A stretch of DNA of 64,000 nt from JBEVJK01 sp963791325. Lineage in GTDB: Bacteria; Pseudomonadota; Alphaproteobacteria; Rhizobiales; Rhizobiaceae. Shown one piece after another: positions 21,833 through 30,525 of this stretch. The notes under the pieces were generated by a model that was not told the origin of the DNA, made no database searches, and worked only from the letters and a program-made list of their open reading frames with translations. Positions within the stretch are counted from its first letter, which is position 1. Every line of letters begins with the position of its first letter. Made by a program: the position numbers and the translations under genes. The DNA is taken from positions 124,001 through 188,000 of the forward strand of contig CAWBRU010000005.1 of assembly GCA_963791325.1 (NCBI GenBank), read 5' to 3'.

Positions 21833-22822
21833 ATGCATATCCTGATCATCGGTGCGGCGGGCATGGTGGGCCGCAAGCTCACCCGGAGGCTGGTCGCCGA
21901 CGGCCGGATCGGCGAGGCCCATCTGTCGCGGCTGACCCTGGCGGATGTGCTTGAGCCCGACGTGCCGGACGGCTTTGCGGGAGAGGTCGACACGGTGGCC
22001 GCCGATCTCTCCGAGCCCGGGGTGGCCGAACGGCTGGCCGCGGCCCGGCCCGACATCATCTATCACCTCGCGGCCATCGTTTCCGGCGAGGCGGAAGCCG
22101 ATTTCGACAAGGGCTACCGCATCAACCTCGACGGCACGCGCCGGCTCTTCGAGGCCGTCCGCCGGGAAGGGTCGCGCGCCTCCTACAAGCCGCGGCTGGT
22201 GTTCGCCTCGTCGCTGGCGGTGTTCGGCGCGCCGTTTCCCGAGATCATCTCGGACGAGTTCTTCACCACGCCGCTCACCAGCTATGGCACCCAGAAGGCG
22301 ATCGGCGAGCTTCTGCTCGCCGACTACACCAGGCGTGGCTTGTTCGACGGCATCGGCATTCGCCTGCCGACGATCTGCATCCGCCCGGGCAAGCCCAACA
22401 AGGCGGCCTCCGGTTTCTTCTCCAACATCCTGCGCGAGCCGCTGATCGGCCGGGAAGCAGTGCTGCCGGTCGGGCCTGACCTGCGCCACTGGTTCGCCAG
22501 CCCACGCGCAGCGGTCGGCTTCCTCATCCACGCCGGCAGCCTCGACCTTGAAAGGCTCGGCACGCGGCGCAACCTCAGCATGCCGGGATTGTCGGCGACC
22601 GTCGGCGACGAAATCGAGGCGCTGCGGCGGGTCGCCGGCCCGCGCGCGGTCGCGCTGATCCGTCACGAGCCCGACGAGACCATCGCCCGCATCGTGGCCG
22701 GCTGGGCGCCGGGCTTCGACCCGCAGCGGGCGCTGGCGCTGGGCTTCCGGGCCGAGACGAGTTTCGACGAGATCATCAAGGCCCACATCGACGACGAGCT
22801 CGGCGGCCGCATCGGGGTCTAA
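21833..22822 (+). CDS. denD: D-erythronate dehydrogenase (NAD-dependent epimerase/dehydratase family)
   Basis: 329 residues and intact. Rossmann motif 'MHILIIGAAGMVGRKLTRRL', adenine-pocket region 'IIYHLAAIVSGEAEADFDKG', and the short-chain dehydrogenase catalytic set Ser in 'LVFASSLAVFGAP', Tyr and Lys in 'TSYGTQKAIGELLLAD'. Substrate-side blocks 'IRLPTICIRPGKPNKAASGF' and 'FFSNILREPLIGREAVLPVG' are characteristic of DenD, which oxidises D-erythronate at C2 in tetronate catabolism. Start ATG 21833 follows AGAGG; an upstream in-frame ATG at 21782 is less likely. It is divergent from the sugar ABC operon ending at 21614, suggesting that importer may carry a tetronate or related acid (inference). 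Other den pathway genes are not in the window. Confidence 0.85.
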   Translation: MHILIIGAAGMVGRKLTRRLVADGRIGEAHLSRLTLADVLEPDVPDGFAGEVDTVAADLSEPGVAERLAAARPDIIYHLAAIVSGEAEADFDKGYRINLDGTRRLFEAVRREGSRASYKPRLVFASSLAVFGAPFPEIISDEFFTTPLTSYGTQKAIGELLLADYTRRGLFDGIGIRLPTICIRPGKPNKAASGFFSNILREPLIGREAVLPVGPDLRHWFASPRAAVGFLIHAGSLDLERLGTRRNLSMPGLSATVGDEIEALRRVAGPRAVALIRHEPDETIARIVAGWAPGFDPQRALALGFRAETSFDEIIKAHIDDELGGRIGV

Positions 22823-22866
22823 GCCTGACCCGAGTCGAGGTCTGTCGGTGATGTCGGCGGCTTGGA

Positions 22867-22916
22867 TGGTGGACGTGACAGGGATTGAACCTGTGACCCC
22901 TACGATGTCAACGTAG
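22867..22916 (-). tRNA. tRNA-Val(GAC) 3' fragment (attachment-site remnant)
   Basis: Reading the minus strand, the anticodon arm CTACG-TTGACAT-CGTAG, variable loop, T arm (ACAGG-TTCAATC-CCTGT), acceptor 3' strand and CCA are present. The D arm and 5' acceptor strand are missing: upstream sequence does not pair. The break at the anticodon stem and the tyrosine integrase 160 bases away mark it as the att-side fragment left by integration. The intact tRNA would lie at the far (right) end and was not found in this window. Confidence 0.85.
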
Positions 22917-23043
22917 GGGAGTGAGATTGCTCATCCTTTCTGCTCATGACTGCCTCTGCGTTACGTCGTTGATGTGTCATCCATAATCGCTTCGATGCGA
23001 TTTACCCGTTGTGGCTGATAGTTGCCCTTGATTACCCCGCTCC

Positions 23044-23064
23044 GCTTCCGGTATGCTTCCGGTA
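23044..23064. repeat. Tandem 10-bp repeat with 11-bp period (possible integrase arm sites)
   Basis: GCTTCCGGTA at 23044-23053 and again at 23055-23064, immediately before the integrase start. Spacing and location suggest arm-type integrase binding sites or an autoregulatory site. Confidence 0.45.
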
Positions 23065-23073
23065 GCGGAGAGA

Positions 23074-24348
23074 ATGATGCCAAGGTTGACGAAGCGCATT
23101 GTGGATTCGGCAATCCCGGATCGATCTCGTGACGTATTCGTCTGGTGCTCCGCAACCCCAGGATTTGGCGTCCGAATCTACCCCTCTGGTCGCAAGATCT
23201 TTGTCGCCCAGGTGCGAGTTGGGCGTGCCCAACGCCGCGTTAAGATCGGTGCATACGGCCCGTACACGGTAGACCAGGCGCGCGAAATAGCTCAGGGCAT
23301 CATCCGTACGGCGTCGGAGGGGCGGGATCCACAGCGCGAGAAACGGGACCGCAAGGAGGCACATACGGTTTCCGAAATATGTGACCTCTATATTGAGGCG
23401 GCCCGTGCAGGGCAGGTCCTCACCCGGTTCGGTCGACCGAAAAAGCTCTCAACGCTCGCGATCGACGTTGGTCGTGTAGAAAGACACATCAAGCCACTTT
23501 TGGGTCGCCTGTCGTCGCGTGACGTCGGCGCGGCAGACGTGCAACGGATGGCAGATGCTATTGTCGGCGGTAAGACCGCCGTGACGGTCAAGACGCGAAG
23601 TCGTGGCAAGGCAGTCGTTAGAGGTGGACCCGTTGCAGGCGCACGTGTCGTTGAGTTGTTAGGTGGGATCTGGACATGGGCATCGAAGAGAAACCTGGTC
23701 AGCTCGCTACCAATCACGCGAGGCGTCGATAGGACAAAGGCTCTGCCCAAGGACCGGACGCTTTCAGCAGCTGAGCTGCAGAGGCTGGGCAGGTCTATCG
23801 AAGAGGCCAAGGAGAAGTCGCCGCTCGCTTCGTTGGCACTAAAATTGATCGCTCTAACAGGTAGCAGGCGAGAGGAGGCCGTCCAACTAAAGTGGGCGGA
23901 AGTGGACCTCGCGGGCTCATGCCTCCACTTGGGCTCTACCAAGACAGGTAGGTCGACTCGGCCTCTGGGTGAGGCAGCGGTGGAAGAGTTGCGTCGATGG
24001 AGCCTCAACAGCCCCAACGCGACATATGTATTCCCAAACCGGCGCGGTGACGGACCTGCGGATCTGAAGAAGGCGATCGCTCGCATATTTAATGGCGCGA
24101 GTTTGACAGATGCACGGTCGCATGATCTCCGCCGCACGTTCGCGAGTATCGCCGACGAACTCGGCTACAGCGAGGCTTCCATCGGAGAGATCCTCGGACA
24201 CGCCCGGCGCGGTGTGACAGGGCGACACTATGTTCGTCGGCCAGACGCTGCTCTCATCGCCGCCGCGACACGGATCGCCAGTCGCATCAAGGGGGCGCTC
24301 GGCGACGAGCCCGCCGCTCAGATCATTCACATCGGACGCAAGCCCTGA
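23074..24348 (+). CDS. Tyrosine-type site-specific integrase
   Basis: 424 residues and intact. N-terminal DUF4102-like domain ('FGVRIYPSGRKIFVAQVRVG', 'IGAYGPYTVDQAREIAQGII'), core-binding domain around residues 100-230, catalytic domain about 240-410. Catalytic residues are Arg in 'LTGSRREEAVQLKWAEV', Lys in 'LGSTKTGRSTRPL', His-x-x-Arg in 'SHDLRRTFASIADELG', His in 'IGEILGHARRGVTG' and Tyr in 'TGRHYVRRP'. It inserts and excises the element at the tRNA-Val 3' end, whose fragment lies 160 bases upstream. The start is ATG 23074 (or 23077) after GGAGAG. Lower GC and different codon use than the flanking operons agree with an acquired gene. Confidence 0.9.
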   Translation: MMPRLTKRIVDSAIPDRSRDVFVWCSATPGFGVRIYPSGRKIFVAQVRVGRAQRRVKIGAYGPYTVDQAREIAQGIIRTASEGRDPQREKRDRKEAHTVSEICDLYIEAARAGQVLTRFGRPKKLSTLAIDVGRVERHIKPLLGRLSSRDVGAADVQRMADAIVGGKTAVTVKTRSRGKAVVRGGPVAGARVVELLGGIWTWASKRNLVSSLPITRGVDRTKALPKDRTLSAAELQRLGRSIEEAKEKSPLASLALKLIALTGSRREEAVQLKWAEVDLAGSCLHLGSTKTGRSTRPLGEAAVEELRRWSLNSPNATYVFPNRRGDGPADLKKAIARIFNGASLTDARSHDLRRTFASIADELGYSEASIGEILGHARRGVTGRHYVRRPDAALIAAATRIASRIKGALGDEPAAQIIHIGRKP

Positions 24349-24390
24349 CGCTGCCGGAGACAGCCACCGACTTAGAACAAGGAAGCTAGC

Positions 24391-24879
24391 TGTGACCACT
24401 CGAGGGCGTCCCTTAGGCACCGTCAAAGCCCACCTAGGCGATTCAGATGGGCGTGCTGTCGCGCTGCTGGAGGCGCAAATGAGATATGCGCCCCTGAGAG
24501 GGGTGCGTGTTCCTGAAAGAAAAGCGGCGCTCCTGGCGGCAGCGGCTCTGCCCGAATACCGGGTGGTTCACGAGTCGAAGCACACGACCGCCCCCCTTTC
24601 CGAGATGGCCCCGTCCGGGCGTCGAAATTCACCCAGAACCAAGGCGCTGTCCAAGGGATACGGAGAGATGATCCTGCAGCATCGCACCCATCGAAGTGCC
24701 ACAGGAAAGATGCATGGTCGGCAGCCGACCGCATTCGAAAGAAGCGCAAGGTATGGCGCAGCAGAAAGGAATCCTGGGAATGGCTGCGTGCTAGCGTCAT
24801 TGAGCTCGGCTGCTATCTGTACCCTGAGATGGCCCACGCGTGTCGCGTGTATGATCAGGGTCATCCTGAACCGAATTAA
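24391..24879 (+). other. Hypothetical coding region next to integrase, apparent frame change
   Basis: From GTG 24391 the frame reads 'VTTRGRPLGTVKAHLGDSDG', 'EAQMRYAPLRGVRVPERKAA'. From about 24580 a second frame looks more protein-like to the TAA at 24877-24879: 'HRKDAWSAADRIRKKRKVWR', 'KESWEWLRASVIELGCYLYP', 'ACRVYDQGHPEPN'. Either one gene with a frame break or two overlapping small genes. No family recognised. It sits between integrase and the AlpA-like regulator, a usual place for small accessory genes of integrated elements. Confidence 0.35.
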
Positions 24880-24894
24880 TTTCCCAAGCGAACG

Positions 24895-25170
24895 GTGTCA
24901 AAAAGCGGCTCTACTCCCTTGCGACGGCAATTGCCGGTAGCTGAGTGGAGGTTTCCATGCCAGCTTCTCCGTAGATCGGCGGCAAGCGAATACATAAAAG
25001 AAAAGTGGGGGTTGAGTTACAAGACAAATACGCTCGCCAAGCTCGCAACCGTTGGCGGCGGTCCCTCGTACGAACTCTTCGGACGTTGGCCGGTCTATCG
25101 CGAGGCTGAACTCGACAAATGGGTGGAGGGTCGCCTTTCAGATCTGAAGGCCTCTACCAGTGACAAGTAA
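24895..25170 (+). CDS. AlpA/MerR-like helix-turn-helix protein (possible excisionase)
   Basis: The last 65 residues hold the domain: 'RRSAASEYIKEKWGLSYKTN', 'TLAKLATVGGGPSYELFGRW', 'PVYREAELDKWVEGRLSD'. This pattern (a helix-turn-helix that reads as xxAAxYLxxKxG, then GGGPxF, then RxPxYRxxDLDxW) is common in small DNA-binding proteins beside integrases in rhizobial prophages and integrative elements. There they act as excisionase or activator. GTG 24895 opens the frame; a downstream TTG is also possible because the first 25 residues look non-conserved. Intact. Its job in excision is inferred from position. Confidence 0.65.
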   Translation: MSKSGSTPLRRQLPVAEWRFPCQLLRRSAASEYIKEKWGLSYKTNTLAKLATVGGGPSYELFGRWPVYREAELDKWVEGRLSDLKASTSDK

Positions 25171-25482
25171 CGAGCCGCAGCGCCAGCCCAGGCTCGTCGA
25201 TGACAGAAACCTACATCAGATGAAGCTCACCGGCGGGGTAGCTAGAACGATAGAAGGCCGCCGCGCAAGAGCGTACCTGGACGATGCGACCGCATGAGCG
25301 CGGTCGGCTAAATCAAACAAGCCGGACCCAAGAAAACCTACGCAGCAGTGCGTTGGACGTGAAGCCGTGTCCGGAAAGAGCATGGAAGGAGGACCGCGGC
25401 GGGCAAGCCGTTGCCCCCAGGATGAAGACCGAAGAAGCGGGGCCGGGCCAACTGACCAAACCCCGAACCAATGGAGTTGAAT
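25171..25482. other. Gap of about 310 bases inside the element
   Basis: No confident gene. A 25-codon frame at 25220-25297 (MKLTGGVARTIEGRRARAYL...) follows no strong ribosome site and may be chance. The end of the gap carries the GGAG site for the next gene. Confidence 0.3.
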
Positions 25483-25938
25483 ATGACCGGGAGACGTGGT
25501 GGTCCAACACCTGGACCGGCTGCATGGGGTCTGGGCGGCGCATCCCCGAATTGGGGACCGCTCGACCTGACCGGGGGCGGCGGTAAATTGCCGCCGCCCG
25601 GCGACTACGATGCCGTGATCTCGGACGTGCACCTCATCGACAAGTCCGACAGGCTGTGGATGATCGTCGACTTCAAGCTCGTCGGCCTTGAGGCGTCTCC
25701 CGCGCCAATGTGGGCTTTGCTCGCCAGTCGCAACGGTCAGTCCGACGACCATCGCCTGGCCGAGGGCGCGAGGGTCCTCCATCGCCTCGCGGCGGCGACC
25801 GTGACGCCGCTCGAGGCGATCAAGGACCCGTTCGATCTGCCCGGCCTTTTCATCGGCAAGCCGGTCAACCTGACTGTCGCCCACAAGGAACGCGACGGCG
25901 TTCCGGAACTGGTCGTTCGCACGATCAGGCCGCGTTGA
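25483..25938 (+). CDS. DUF669-like phage replication-associated protein
   Basis: 151 residues. ATG 25483 has GGAG six bases upstream, preferred over ATG 25471, which contains that site. A Gly/Pro-rich leader is followed by a beta-rich domain: 'LPPPGDYDAVISDVHLIDKS', 'LWMIVDFKLVGLEASPAPMW', 'GQSDDHRLAEGARVLHRLAA', 'LFIGKPVNLTVAHKERDGVP', 'ELVVRTIRPR'. The 'PxGxYxAxIxxV...LxxxFxV...GKxVxxxV' layout resembles DUF669 proteins, found next to phage primase and polymerase genes and thought to bind single-stranded DNA. It lies directly before the primase-polymerase gene, which supports a replication role. Intact. Assignment is from pattern only. Confidence 0.5.
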   Translation: MTGRRGGPTPGPAAWGLGGASPNWGPLDLTGGGGKLPPPGDYDAVISDVHLIDKSDRLWMIVDFKLVGLEASPAPMWALLASRNGQSDDHRLAEGARVLHRLAAATVTPLEAIKDPFDLPGLFIGKPVNLTVAHKERDGVPELVVRTIRPR

Positions 25939-25954
25939 CCGGAAGGGCGCGGCC

Positions 25955-26898
25955 ATGTTCGCCGAATTCGCCCCAAAGGTGCGTGAAAGGGGATGGCGGT
26001 CGATCATCCCCGTTATCGCCCGGGCCAGAAGCGGCCGGCCATTGCCGGCTGGAACGTCTTCAACAAACGGCCGCCGACCATAGCCAGAATTCGCCAGATG
26101 GGCGCGCTCTACGGGGACTACGGCGTCGGCTTTGCCTTCGGCCCGGACAACGTCATCGGCATCGATCTCGATTGGATCGGACCGGCGATCGCTGCGCGGG
26201 CCTGGGACATCACGAAGGACATTCTTGGCGAGACACCGCTGGTTCGCATCGGCAGGCCGCCGAAGCGCTCGCGCTCTATCGCCGCGATCCCGGCCTCGTC
26301 GTCGAGGGGAAAGCCTTCGACGGCTTCGATCTTTTCCCGCTCCGGCCAGTGCGTGATGTTCGGCATTCATCCGGAGACCCGGACAGCCATATCGCTGGCT
26401 GACCGATACGCCCGCGACGGTCGCGCCGATGGATCTGCCGCTCGTCGCCCGCGAGCAGATCGTCGCGCTGATCGACGAACTCGAGCGGATCGATCCGATA
26501 ACACCGACACGACACCGCGGCGGCGGTCGACGGCCAGGCGAAGCCCGGCATCACCACCGACATACTGCGCGCGCTGCAGGACGTCGAGGATGCGCCGGCA
26601 GGTCGCAGCTAAGATCCTCGCCGCCGCGCCGCATGGCAAGCGCCACAACACGATGGTCGGCGCCACCCTCGCGCTCGCCATGCGCGGCTATTCCGACGCC
26701 GCGATCTTCGACGCGCTCGATTCAGCCTATTACCTCGTGAACGACCTCTCGATCGAGGAGGCGTCCGAGGAGGTCTCGAACGCCATCCGCTGGGCCAGGG
26801 AATGCATCGGGCCCGACGACGCGACGATCGCCGCGGCCATGGCGCCCACCCTCGAGAGCATCGCCGCGGCCTGGAACCGACGTTGGGGGCGCCAATGA
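25955..26898 (+). pseudogene. Bifunctional primase-polymerase (AEP superfamily), frameshifted
   Basis: Start MFAEFAPKVRERGWRSIIPV with GGAAGG upstream. N-terminal prim-pol features: 'PGQKRPAIAGWNVFNKRPP', 'GALYGDYGVGFAFGPDNVIG' and the metal-binding hhhDhD motif 'VIGIDLDWIGP', then 'TPLVRIG', 'KRLALYRRDPGLVVEGKAFD', 'GQCVMFGIHP', 'YRWLTDTPATVAPMDLP'. C-terminal helical part: 'ILAAAPHGKRHNTMVGATLA', 'AMRGYSDAAIFDALDSAYY', 'EEVSNAIRWARECIG'. Archaeo-eukaryotic primase enzymes of this kind make primers or copy plasmid and phage DNA. Breaks near 26025, 26265, 26330 and 26500. No helicase domain is visible in about 315 codons. The stop overlaps the polymerase start. Confidence 0.75.
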
Positions 26899-29297
26899 GC
26901 CTGCTCGATGCCTTCGATCTCGTGATCGGCATCGATACGGAATACGTCTCGGGCGAGAACCTCGACGGCGTGCCCTACGACGAAAACGCCGTCCTGTCCT
27001 ATCAGGCTTTCTACTTTCATCCCGCCACCGGCAAGTCGAACGGCGGCTATTACATGACCAATGGCCCCGGCCGGCGGAACCGCCACGCACTGACATCGCT
27101 CATCTCGCGAACCATCAACGGCGCACTCCGCGACGGTGTCGACATCCATGGCGACTGGAAGGCCAGCGTCGCGAAGGCACAGGCCGAGAAACCTCGCCGC
27201 AAGAGGTTGAAGCCGAGGAACCTGCGCATAGCGATCGCGGCGCATTTCACGCGCGCCGACCTTGCCACGTTCTCGGATTTCAAGAGCCTGAAGAAATCCT
27301 TCGACCACGTCAGGGGGACCTTCGCCTCCGTGAAGCGCCCGACCATCCGCGAAATCAGGATGCCGAACGGCGCGCAGGGTGAAGGCCACGCTGACCCTGT
27401 TCGATACAAGGCTTCTCGCCCCCGCCGGCGCCGGCAAGCTCAAGGACCTCGGCAATCTGATCGGCCTGCCGAAACTGGACGTGCCCGATGTCGTCAACGA
27501 GAAAGGCGAGACCGTTCCCGGCATCGAGAGGATGGACCTCGTCTACGCACGCCACCCGGCCGAGTTCGCCGCCTACGCCATCAGGGACGCCGAAGTCTCG
27601 GTCACCTATCTGCGCCGCGTCGCCGAGTTCGCCGAGAGTTGGGGCCTGACGAAGATGCCTCCGACCGTCGCCAACATCGCCACGATCGCGGCTGAGAAAC
27701 GACGCCAGCCACCTCCTGCCCGGGATACTGGGCCGCGACCTGACCAAGCAGGACGCATCGGAGACCCGATCGCGGAAGCGCGGGCAATCCAGTCGCTCGC
27801 CGCCGATGCCTACCACGGCGGCCGCAACGAGGCATTCGTCCACGGCATCTTCACCGCGACGCCCGAGCGGCCATTCGTCGATTACGATCTGAAGGGTTGT
27901 TACACGACTGCGATGGCCGCGTTCCGGACACTGGACTGGGCATCGATCGAGCACACGACGGACCTGTCACGCCTTGCCGTCCTCGAAGACCCGACTATTG
28001 CCAGCGTCGACTTCGAATTCCCCGAAGGCACGCGATTTCCCTGCCTGCCGGTCAACACCGGCGACGGCGGCCTGGTCTACCCGCTCTCGGGCAGCACCAC
28101 GGTGACCGGCCCGGAACTGTTGCTGGCCGTCAATCTCGGCGCCCGGATCATCGTCCGCGCCGGCGCGCGCGTGCCCTGGGAAGAGCCCGACATGGATCGC
28201 GCCGAGCGCCCCTTCCGCGACTTCGCCCAGTTCGTGAACCGTGAGCGCGCCGCGCTACGTGAAGGGCAGCGTGTTCGAGCTGCTGGCGAAGGAGGCCGGC
28301 AATTCCGTCTACGGAAAGCTCGGTCAGGGCGTCGGCGAGATGAAGTCCGATCACGAGACAACATCCGCCTGTTCGACACCCGCGACGGGTCACGGCACTC
28401 GCTGCCGCCGTCCGTCATCACCTGCCCGCTTGCTGGCGGCGATGACGTCCGGTCTGCCGCGCGCCGTGCTCAGCGAAATCCTCTCCAGACTGCCGCGCGC
28501 ATGTCCGCGTCCTTTCGGCGACGACCGACGGCTGGATCAGCGACGCGACCGAGGACGAAATCCAATTCGCGATACAAGGGCCGATCTGCCGCTGGTTCTC
28601 GCGGCTGCGCGCCACCGTGGACCCGAAAGGCTCGCCGGACATCCTGGAGATCAAGCACCAGGCGCTGTCGATGCTGGTCGCCAGGACGCGCCACGGCATC
28701 ACGATCGAGCCGTTCGCCGGGTCGGACTATTTCATAGCCCGCGCCGGCCACCGCCTGAAGTCCAGGGAGTTCGAGTACGACAAGGGCGACAAGACCGCCG
28801 AGGCAAAGGCGCTCGCCGCCGAAGCTGCCGCATTCGTCCAGCTTCAGCGCGACCGGACCTTCGACACGACGGCCGAAGTCTCCAGTTTCATTTCCATGTC
28901 GAAGCAGTGGGAGGACGACTTCCGATCTCCTGACGGTGCATCGCAACGTGAGGGTCGCGCTCTGCTACGACTTCAAGCGGCGTCCGGTTGACCCGGTCGA
29001 TTTCGACGGCCTCATCCAGTTCCAGACCGCGCCCTGGCCGACACTGGATGAATATCTGGAAGCCCGCAACGACTTCGATAGCTGGAAGAACGCGGCCCAC
29101 GCGGTGCTCAAGACCACGCGAAGACTGGATCGCGATTCGAGGCATGGCGGCCGACGCGCCGCCGCAAATCCTATGCGATCAGGACGCCGTTCGAGAACGC
29201 TGTGGTGACGGCGTGGGCGAAGGGGCTTGCAGGTTTCTCCATCCGAAAGGGCAAAGGCCGCCCCGCGCAGGGGCAGCACGGCGCCGTCAAGAGCTGA
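26895..29297 (+). pseudogene. Family B DNA polymerase of the integrated element, frameshifted
   Basis: About 800 codons when joined. Exonuclease motifs come in order: Exo I 'LVIGIDTEYVSGENL' (residues 9-23), Exo II-like 'IAAHFTRADLATFSDF', Exo III 'FAAYAIRDAEVSVTYLRRV' (27574 on). Polymerase motifs: A-like 'FVDYDLKGCYTTAMAAF' (27867 on), B 'KEAGNSVYGKLGQGV' (28288 on, matching KxxxNSxYG), C-like 'VRVLSATTDGWISDATEDE' (28514 on). Motif A has GCY instead of SLYP, and motif C shows TTDG rather than DTD, as in divergent mobile-element PolBs. Breaks near 27380, 27715, 28240, 28345, 28420 and 28925. ATG 26895 overlaps the primase-polymerase stop by four bases. It would replicate the element. No terminal-protein gene was seen. 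Confidence 0.75.
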
Positions 29298-29320
29298 AAT
29301 CGTCGCAGCATCTCACCAGG

Positions 29321-29512
29321 ATGGGGGTCAAAGGGGTCACCATTCACGTCCTCAGAAACGCTGGCCGATACGAGAACGACCCCACCGGAACAGTCTCGAT
29401 CCTGCTACCGGAAGATGAAGTCCTGATCGAGAGGCTTCTCAGCCACACGACGGCGGCAGGTCTGAACACCTTGCTCAAAAGCAACCTTCGCGAAAACAGA
29501 AGCACAAAATAG
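29321..29512 (+). CDS. Small hypothetical protein (63 residues)
   Basis: Reads MGVKGVTIHVLRNAGRYEND, 'TGTVSILLPEDEVLIERLLS', ending 'LRENRSTK'. It starts 23 bases after the polymerase stop. It is balanced and beta/alpha-like with no known family. A frame change near 29466 would extend it into the following open frame, so its end is uncertain. Confidence 0.4.
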   Translation: MGVKGVTIHVLRNAGRYENDPTGTVSILLPEDEVLIERLLSHTTAAGLNTLLKSNLRENRSTK

Positions 29513-29768
29513 GAACAAACAATTCTCAAAAAAACTCGCTCGAGAAAATGGCTATCAGTATTCCGCGGACGAAAAAGTTGTAGAACTAGTTGATATCTCT
29601 GCGAAAATCGGCGCGCCGAACGAGTTGAAAGACAAAATGGGCTATTCTCACTTGGGGGAAGGAGGAACAGCCCATTTAAATTACTGGGCCGGAAGTAGCC
29701 GAAGGTCGGGTCGCGAAGAACTGTCGACCGCTATGAAATCTGAAGGACGAATCACAATCCACGCCTGA
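29466..29768 (+). other. Open frame without a visible start, convergent overlap with terminase
   Basis: About 100 codons open to TGA 29766-29768, with protein-like content ('KKLARENGYQYSADEKVVEL', 'GAPNELKDKMGYSHLGEGGT', 'REELSTAMKSEGRITIHA'). The only ATG is late (29638). It may be the displaced 3' end of the preceding small gene. The same stretch forms an 11-bp hairpin with one mismatch (29637-29647 with 29665-29675), a possible terminator between convergent genes. The two readings compete. Confidence 0.3.
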
Positions 29769-30525
29769 CGCCTCGCTGCTCAAGCATGAGCTCGGCCCGT
29801 CTCGACGGCGCAATCAGGTCCAGGCTGTCGAACTGAAAATGGGCATGGGCCTGTTGCGGTTCGGGCGTGGGCGGGCCAACTTCATCCACTCGCTGCCGTG
29901 AGGATGCCTCGCCGCCCACACCAGCTAGTGCCAATGAAATGGCAAGGTCATCATGCTTCGACGGCTGGCAGGCGTAGATCCGATTGCCTGAGTTGGTGAC
30001 CTGCACCTCGAGGTCAGCGAGTTGCCCGAACGCCTGCTTGGCGATGGGATCAGCCGGGGGCAGCCTTAAGCCGCCTGTCTCCATCACGCTGAGCAACTTG
30101 TCGAAAAGCAGCGTCCGTCCGATGGAATACTTAAGCATCGCTCCGTGCGGCACCGGCATTCTCGTGAAGCCGTTGCCGTCGCCCGCTGGGCCGATGGAGA
30201 CGCCGATCACCCGCGCGCCGAACATTTCCGACATCTGCTCGGCATAAGACTGATCATTCGACAAGTCAGTGATGATCAGATTGTTCGACAAATACTTCTT
30301 GTCGACATCGGCCACCGCGGTCGCACGTGCTGTGCCGCGCAACCCGATCGGAAGCTCCTCCAGATGCGACACACCAATCGGGGGGTTCGGCTCGAACGCT
30401 CCGATGCCCCCAACGACGGCCGTCGACCTGTCCTGCGTCGTGCCCACATCGTGCACGAGAATTTGCGGTCTGATTCGCCACGTCCTTGGATCGTCAAGCG
30501 AAAACGGCTGCAGCTGGTCCGTCAT
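29752..30525 (-). CDS. Terminase large subunit, nuclease domain as a separate gene
   Basis: 257 residues and intact. RNase H-fold nuclease of a phage TerL: first acid in 'QILVHDVGTTQDRSTAVVGG', second region 'NNLIITDLSNDQSYAEQMSE', last acids in 'QPSKHDDLAISLALAGV', the familiar DD-xx-xSLALA end of TerL. In packaging motors this domain cuts concatemeric DNA. Here it begins at ATG 30525, whose ATGA overlaps the stop of the ATPase gene, so the large subunit is made as two translationally coupled chains, unless one base is missing at the junction. The C-terminal 50 residues are Pro/Gln-rich. Transcribed leftward, toward the polymerase gene. Confidence 0.7.
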   Translation of the reverse strand: MTDQLQPFSLDDPRTWRIRPQILVHDVGTTQDRSTAVVGGIGAFEPNPPIGVSHLEELPIGLRGTARATAVADVDKKYLSNNLIITDLSNDQSYAEQMSEMFGARVIGVSIGPAGDGNGFTRMPVPHGAMLKYSIGRTLLFDKLLSVMETGGLRLPPADPIAKQAFGQLADLEVQVTNSGNRIYACQPSKHDDLAISLALAGVGGEASSRQRVDEVGPPTPEPQQAHAHFQFDSLDLIAPSRRAELMLEQRGVRRGL

